64,000 bases of DNA from Alteromonas gilva (GTDB lineage: Bacteria > Pseudomonadota > Gammaproteobacteria > Enterobacterales > Alteromonadaceae), in NCBI RefSeq assembly GCF_028595265.1, contig NZ_JAQQXP010000001.1:1178001-1242000 (forward strand), read 5' to 3'. Made by a program: the position numbers and the translations under genes. Under the pieces are notes generated by a model. The model had not been told where the DNA came from, ran no database searches, and was given only the letters and a program-made list of their open reading frames with translations. Shown one piece after another: positions 59,481 through 64,000 of this stretch; within the stretch, counting starts at the first letter, position 1; each line of letters starts with the position of its first letter.

Positions 59481-62378
59481 ATGTCAAACGCTTCAATTTC
59501 ACTGGCTCAGTTAGAGCAAAAAAACGCCTTTGTTGGCCGTCATATTGGCCCCAGCGAAGCAGAAATCCAGCAGATGCTGGAGAAAGTGGGCGCCAGCTCA
59601 TTAGATGACTTGATGGACCAAACCGTACCAAACAGCATTTGTTTGGATAAACCCATTGAAACCGGTGAAGGCGCAACCGAAGTTGAAGCCCTGGCAGCGT
59701 TAAAAGCTACCGCCGCTAAAAATACCATTAACCGCTCGTTTATTGGCATGGGTTATTACGATACCCACGTACCGAACGTGATTTTACGTAACGTGCTGGA
59801 AAATCCGGGTTGGTACACGGCGTACACGCCTTATCAGCCAGAGATTGCCCAGGGCCGCCTGGAAGCCATCTTAAACTTTCAGCAGCTTACTATTGATTTA
59901 ACCGGTTTGGAGCTGGCCTCAGCCTCATTACTCGACGAAAGTACCGCCGCGGCCGAAGCCATGGCACTGGCCAAGCGCGTATCGAAAAATAAAAAAGCCA
60001 ACCTGTTTTTTGTGGCCGACGATGTTCACCCGCAAACCCTTGACGTGGTAGAAACCCGCGCTGAAATGTTTGGCTTTGGCATTATTACCGGCCCGGCTGA
60101 ACAAGCCGCCGAGCACGAAGTGTTTGGTGCGTTGCTGCAATATCCGGGCACCACCGGCGAAGTAAAAGACTTAGCCGACATTATTGCCGCCGTACAGGCC
60201 AATAAAGGCATTGTGGCAGTTGCCTCAGATTTAATGAGCCTGGCGTTATTAAAATCGCCCGGCGAACTCGGTGCCGATGTAGCCTTAGGTAGCGCCCAGC
60301 GTTTTGGTGTACCCATGGGATACGGCGGCCCGCACGCGGCGTTTTTTGCCACCCGTGATAAGTTTAAGCGCTCATTACCCGGGCGTATTATTGGCGTGAG
60401 TAAAGATACCCGTGGCCGCAAAGCCCTGCGAATGGCGCTGCAAACCCGCGAGCAACACATTCGCCGCGAAAAGGCCAACTCCAATATTTGTACCGCGCAG
60501 GTATTGCTGGCCAACATGGCCTCGTTTTACGCCGTATATCACGGTCCTGAGGGCATTAAAACCATTGCCAGCCGTATTCACCGCTTTGCTGACATTGTGG
60601 CACAAGGCCTTACGCAAAAAGGCCTGGCGTTAAAGCACAACAGCTATTTTGATACCCTCACGGTGCTGGTGGACAACAAAGCCGATGTGCTTAAAAGAGC
60701 CACCGATGCTGGCTTAAACCTGCGTGCCGACTTAGACGGCGCTGTGGGTATCGCGCTGGATGAAACCACTACCCGCGCTGACGTACTGGCACTGTTTAAC
60801 GTATTGCTGGGTGATGATCACGGCTTAACCGTAGAAGATTTAGACGCCGAAGTGACCACTCAGGGCCGCCAGTCGATTCCGGCTGCGCTACAACGCACCA
60901 GCGATTTCCTGACTCACGAAGTATTTAACCGCTATCACTCCGAAACGGAGATGCTGCGTTATATTAAAAGCCTCGAAGATAAAGACTTAGCGCTTAATCA
61001 CTCAATGATTTCACTGGGCTCGTGCACCATGAAGCTCAACGCCACCGCCGAGATGATCCCGGTAACCTGGCCTGAGTTTGGTCAGTTGCACCCGTTTGCA
61101 CCGGTAGATCAGGCCGCCGGTTATCAGGAAATGATCAGCGAGCTAAGCGATTGGCTGATTAATATTACCGGCTACGATGCGCTCTCTATGCAGCCAAACT
61201 CCGGTGCCCAGGGAGAATACGCAGGCCTGCTGGCCATTCAGCGTTATCACGAAAGCCGCGGCGAAGGTCACCGTAATGTGTGCCTGATCCCAAGCTCTGC
61301 CCACGGCACCAACCCGGCTTCAGCGCAAATGGTAAGCTTAAAAGTTGTGGTAGTGGCATGTGATAAAAACGGTAACGTGGATTTAAACGATTTACGCGCT
61401 AAAGCCGAAGAAGTAGGCGATAACTTATCCTGCGCCATGATTACCTACCCATCTACCCACGGGGTGTATGAGGAAACCGTGCGTGAAATCTGCGATATCG
61501 TGCACAACTACGGCGGCCAGGTGTATATGGACGGTGCCAACATGAATGCTCAGGTAGGTATTACCGCGCCGGGCTACATTGGCTCTGACGTATCGCACTT
61601 AAACCTGCATAAAACCTTTTGTATCCCCCACGGTGGTGGCGGCCCGGGCATGGGCCCAATCGGCGTAAAAGCCCATTTGGCACCTTTCCTGTCGAACCAC
61701 AGCGTGGTGAATATTGATGGTGCCGGAGACAACTGTGGTGCCGTATCGGCAGCGCCATGGGGCAGTGCCTCAATTTTGCCTATCAGCTACATGTACATCA
61801 AAATGATGGGCAGTGCGGGCCTGCGCAAAGCTACCGAAGTGGCGATTTTAAACGCCAACTACGTAGCGCGCTCGCTGGAAGGCCATTACCCGGTGCTGTA
61901 CAAAGGCCGTAATGGTCATGTGGCGCACGAGTGCATTATTGATTTGCGCCCGTTAAAAGAATCATCAGGCGTTACTGAACTCGACATAGCCAAGCGCTTA
62001 AACGACTACGGCTTCCACTCGCCAACCATGAGCTTCCCGGTAGCCGGTACGCTGATGATTGAGCCGACCGAGTCTGAGTCTAAGTTCGAGCTCGACCGCT
62101 TCATTGAAGCCATGGTGCACATTCGAGAAGAAATCGCCAAGGTAGAAAGCGGCGAGTGGGATGCCACCGACAACCCGCTGCACAACGCGCCACACACTCT
62201 GGCCGACATTTGCGACAACGACTGGAACCGCAGCTATGACCGCAACACCGCTGCGTACCCGGTACCCACCGTTGCCCGCAACAAGTTCTGGCCAAGCGTT
62301 AACCGTATCGACGACGTATATGGCGATCGCAACCTTATGTGTAGCTGCCCACCGCTTGAGAGCTATATGGAAGAGTAG
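59481..62378 (+). CDS. gcvP: Glycine dehydrogenase (decarboxylating), P protein
   Basis: 965 residues, the fused homodimeric form (E. coli 957). N-terminal FVGRHIGPSEAEIQQMLEKV, then YTPYQPEIAQGRLEAILNFQ. The PLP lysine is about K711 in HLNLHKTFCIPHGGGGPG. It decarboxylates glycine and loads the aminomethyl group onto GcvH. It has its own leader after the gcvH hairpin. A strong terminator follows 63 bases downstream. Confidence 0.97.
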   Translation: MSNASISLAQLEQKNAFVGRHIGPSEAEIQQMLEKVGASSLDDLMDQTVPNSICLDKPIETGEGATEVEALAALKATAAKNTINRSFIGMGYYDTHVPNVILRNVLENPGWYTAYTPYQPEIAQGRLEAILNFQQLTIDLTGLELASASLLDESTAAAEAMALAKRVSKNKKANLFFVADDVHPQTLDVVETRAEMFGFGIITGPAEQAAEHEVFGALLQYPGTTGEVKDLADIIAAVQANKGIVAVASDLMSLALLKSPGELGADVALGSAQRFGVPMGYGGPHAAFFATRDKFKRSLPGRIIGVSKDTRGRKALRMALQTREQHIRREKANSNICTAQVLLANMASFYAVYHGPEGIKTIASRIHRFADIVAQGLTQKGLALKHNSYFDTLTVLVDNKADVLKRATDAGLNLRADLDGAVGIALDETTTRADVLALFNVLLGDDHGLTVEDLDAEVTTQGRQSIPAALQRTSDFLTHEVFNRYHSETEMLRYIKSLEDKDLALNHSMISLGSCTMKLNATAEMIPVTWPEFGQLHPFAPVDQAAGYQEMISELSDWLINITGYDALSMQPNSGAQGEYAGLLAIQRYHESRGEGHRNVCLIPSSAHGTNPASAQMVSLKVVVVACDKNGNVDLNDLRAKAEEVGDNLSCAMITYPSTHGVYEETVREICDIVHNYGGQVYMDGANMNAQVGITAPGYIGSDVSHLNLHKTFCIPHGGGGPGMGPIGVKAHLAPFLSNHSVVNIDGAGDNCGAVSAAPWGSASILPISYMYIKMMGSAGLRKATEVAILNANYVARSLEGHYPVLYKGRNGHVAHECIIDLRPLKESSGVTELDIAKRLNDYGFHSPTMSFPVAGTLMIEPTESESKFELDRFIEAMVHIREEIAKVESGEWDATDNPLHNAPHTLADICDNDWNRSYDRNTAAYPVPTVARNKFWPSVNRIDDVYGDRNLMCSCPPLESYMEE

Positions 62379-62393
62379 GTGTTTTGATAACGA

Positions 62394-62426
62394 CAATTGA
62401 AGTTGGATACTGCAATTGAAGTTGGA
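62394..62426 (+). repeat. 14-bp direct repeat, 19-bp period
   Basis: CAATTGAAGTTGGA occurs at 62394-62407 and again at 62413-62426. It lies just after the gcvP stop and before its terminator. Confidence 0.75.
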
Positions 62427-62441
62427 AACTAACTAAGTATG

Positions 62442-62470
62442 AAAGGCGAACCAGATGGTTCGCCTTTTTT
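62442..62470 (+). terminator. Intrinsic terminator of the gcv operon
   Basis: AAAGGCGAACC (62442-62452) and GGTTCGCCTTT (62457-62467) form a perfect 11-bp stem with loop AGAT, running into TTTTTT. Confidence 0.9.
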
Positions 62471-62584
62471 GTCTCTGAATATTAGTAAGCCTCAGCTAAC
62501 CCCAAGTACTCTTTAAGCCTATCTTTGATGAATGTAAATATAGGTCTAAAAATCTCAATGTTTACCGCGGGCAAGTTAGGGTAG

Positions 62585-62818
62585 GCTTACACCATGGCCA
62601 GACGTCAGGGCAGCAGTTGGTATGTAGTGGCCGTAAATGGCGAGGAAAGCACAAAAGAGCTAGCTGTTAACCTGCTTATGCTGGCGGGTAAAACGGTGTA
62701 AATGTTGTTTGATGATGCAAACAATAAAACCCAGTGCAAACGTGCATCGATTCCTGAAGACGGCCAGTTAACCCTGTCTTTAAATGGTCAGGGCGGCGCC
62801 GTTTTGGTGGCGAACTGA
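62585..62818 (+). pseudogene. C-terminal fragment of a GH97-type alpha-glucosidase, with in-frame stop
   Basis: In one frame from 62585 to the TGA at 62816-62818 the translation reads AYTMARRQGSSWYVVAVNGE, continues through LAVNLLMLAGKTV, meets a TAA at 62699-62701, then MLFDDANNKTQ and LTLSLNGQGGAVLVAN. The ARR-x-G-x-x-WYV start, the alternating strands and the final GG-A pattern resemble the C-terminal beta-sandwich of GH97 glycosidases (SusB-type). The rest of the enzyme is absent: a TAG precedes the fragment and only intergenic DNA lies before it. It is a decayed remnant. The family call is from memory of the motif. Confidence 0.6.
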
Positions 62819-63038
62819 CGCCCAACGGATTCATACCCATCACCCATGATGTCTTAAGGTTCGGGTATCATGAGAACTAGCCTTTCATGCGCTTCAATTA
62901 TCCGCATCCAGCTCGACCGTTGAAGAATTTCTACAACATCACGTATTTCGACTATTGTTGAATAGTCAGACAACGAAAATCTGGGCATTATTTGCACAGA
63001 GTGAGTGAGATCCAGTGTCGCGTTTAAATAGGTGATTT
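62819..63038. other. Leader region of the terminal chemoreceptor gene
   Basis: 220 bases between the glycosidase remnant and the chemoreceptor start. No gene, repeat or clear promoter is seen. AGGTG about 5 bases before the ATG is the likely ribosome site. Confidence 0.5.
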
Positions 63039-64000
63039 ATGCTTTTTCGAAAAAAAGTGGTTGAAGATAACAGTGTTGTCATGCTCGAAAATAATCAGGA
63101 CAGTGCTGCGCTGGATGCGATTAAACAGCATGTGGGCATGATTTCTTTTAAACCTGATGGCACTATCATCGACGCTAATGACTTGTTGTTAAAGGTCGTC
63201 GGCTATCAGAGTGAAGAGTTAGAGGGCAAACACCACCGAATATTGTGTAACGCCAATTATGCAAGCAGTGAAGAATACCAACAATTCTGGAGAGATCTTG
63301 CTCGAGGTGAGTTTAAAAAAGGTTGTTTTTTACGTCGCAATAAACATGGCGACTGCGTGTGGTTGGAAGCGACCTATTTCCCGGTAAAAAATGCCCAGGG
63401 AGAGGTTGTTCGCATTCTTAAACTGGCAAACGATGTGACTGCCAAACAACGGGAGTTAATGGATAACCTGGCTAAACTGACCGCCCTGGATCGCTCCACT
63501 GCTGTCATCGAATTTAAGCCTGACGGCACCATTGTTAATGCCAACCAAAACTTTCTGGATACCATGAAAGTCAGCCTTGATGACATTAAGGGTAAACATC
63601 ACCGTATTTTTTGTGACGACAAGTTTTATAAAAATAACCCTGACTTTTGGGAAAAACTGGCACGGGGTGGATTAGAAACCGGCCGGTTTCAGCGCATTGA
63701 TAGTCAGGGCAATACAGTGTGGTTAGAAGCAACCTACAACCCGGTGTTCGATGAATATAACAAGGTCACCAAGGTACTGAAGTTCGCTACCAATATAACC
63801 AGTCGGGTAGAGGCCGCTCGCAACGCCATTGCGCTGGCCAGTGAAACGTCTGAAAAAACCGCCGTACATACCGACGATGCAGTGAAGTCGTTGAGCGAGG
63901 CCGAAAGTTTGTCGGCAACTATTCAGAGACTTGTTACTGGTGCCACACAAAGTAGTGAAAAGTTGTCTCAACAGTCCGCTGACATTCGTAATATTGTTTC
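63039..64000 (+). CDS. PAS-PAS methyl-accepting chemotaxis protein (5' part, cut by window end)
   Basis: The frame is open from ATG 63039 to the window edge: 320 residues. PAS 1 at about 25-140 (VGMISFKPDGTIIDANDLLL, KHHRILC, WLEATYFPV), PAS 2 at about 147-260 (TAVIEFKPDGTIVNANQNFL, KHHRIFC, WLEATYNPVFD), then the start of a coiled signalling region (ETSEKTAVHTDDAVKSLSEA). The two PAS domains align with those of the minus-strand receptor at 2677-3981, including the unusual HHR-[IL]-[LF]-C string in all four. The signalling tip lies beyond the window. No membrane segment, so it is cytosolic. Confidence 0.9.
   Translation, partial: MLFRKKVVEDNSVVMLENNQDSAALDAIKQHVGMISFKPDGTIIDANDLLLKVVGYQSEELEGKHHRILCNANYASSEEYQQFWRDLARGEFKKGCFLRRNKHGDCVWLEATYFPVKNAQGEVVRILKLANDVTAKQRELMDNLAKLTALDRSTAVIEFKPDGTIVNANQNFLDTMKVSLDDIKGKHHRIFCDDKFYKNNPDFWEKLARGGLETGRFQRIDSQGNTVWLEATYNPVFDEYNKVTKVLKFATNITSRVEAARNAIALASETSEKTAVHTDDAVKSLSEAESLSATIQRLVTGATQSSEKLSQQSADIRNIV

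Overview
The window looks like chromosomal DNA of a marine gammaproteobacterium of the Alteromonadales (Alteromonadaceae-like). The evidence is gene content and order: yacG-zapD, coaE-pilD-pilC-pilA-nadC-ampD-ampE-pdhR-aceE-aceF-lpdA, and serA-rpiA-ygfA-6S RNA-ygfB-pepP-ubiH-ubiI followed by gcvTHP. These are two classic gammaproteobacterial neighbourhoods, here separated by a carbohydrate-use region. No phage, insertion sequence, CRISPR array or tRNA was seen.

Region 1 (1-5.3 kb) holds the tail of a probable LrgB-type membrane protein, a two-gene signalling unit (receiver-CheC-like protein plus PAS protein), a DUF2884 periplasmic protein, a soluble PAS-PAS chemoreceptor and an aspartoacylase. 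Region 2 (5.3-14.3 kb) is yacG-zapD, a YqjD/YqjE-like membrane gene trio, then coaE, the type IV pilus genes pilD-pilC-pilA (no pilB), nadC, a membrane-anchored retropepsin-like protease, ampD and ampE. Region 3 (14.3-22.1 kb) is the pyruvate dehydrogenase locus pdhR-aceE-aceF-lpdA, with TGGTnnnACCA operators before pdhR. Region 4 (22.2-27.6 kb) has single genes: a secreted esterase, a SIMPL-domain protein, a DUF1289 protein, an HDOD protein and two DUF481 outer-membrane proteins.

Region 5 (27.7-40.9 kb) is a sugar-use locus. On the minus strand are a Tat-exported gluconate-2-dehydrogenase-subunit-3-like protein, a GMC oxidoreductase and a TIM-barrel sugar isomerase-like lipoprotein. On the plus strand are a TonB-dependent receptor, a LacI regulator, a sialate O-acetylesterase-like enzyme, a sodium/solute symporter and a class II cyclic-nucleotide phosphodiesterase. 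Three near-identical palindromes around AACCGGTT lie between the two arms and are good candidates for the LacI operators. The oxidoreductase trio resembles periplasmic glycoside 3-oxidation systems.

Region 6 (41.1-62.4 kb) holds serA, rpiA, ygfA, a nucleoside hydrolase and ribokinase placed behind 6S RNA, ygfB-pepP-ubiH-ubiI, two exported M24 peptidases (one Sec, one Tat), a hybrid histidine kinase, a LysR regulator and gcvT-gcvH-gcvP. Between the second M24 gene and the kinase, on the minus strand, is an unlisted 55-codon gene whose product has a bacteriocin-type leader ending in Gly-Ala-Gly; it is the most interesting orphan here. Region 7 (62.4-64 kb) carries a decayed C-terminal fragment of a GH97-type alpha-glucosidase and the start of a second PAS-PAS chemoreceptor, cut by the window end.
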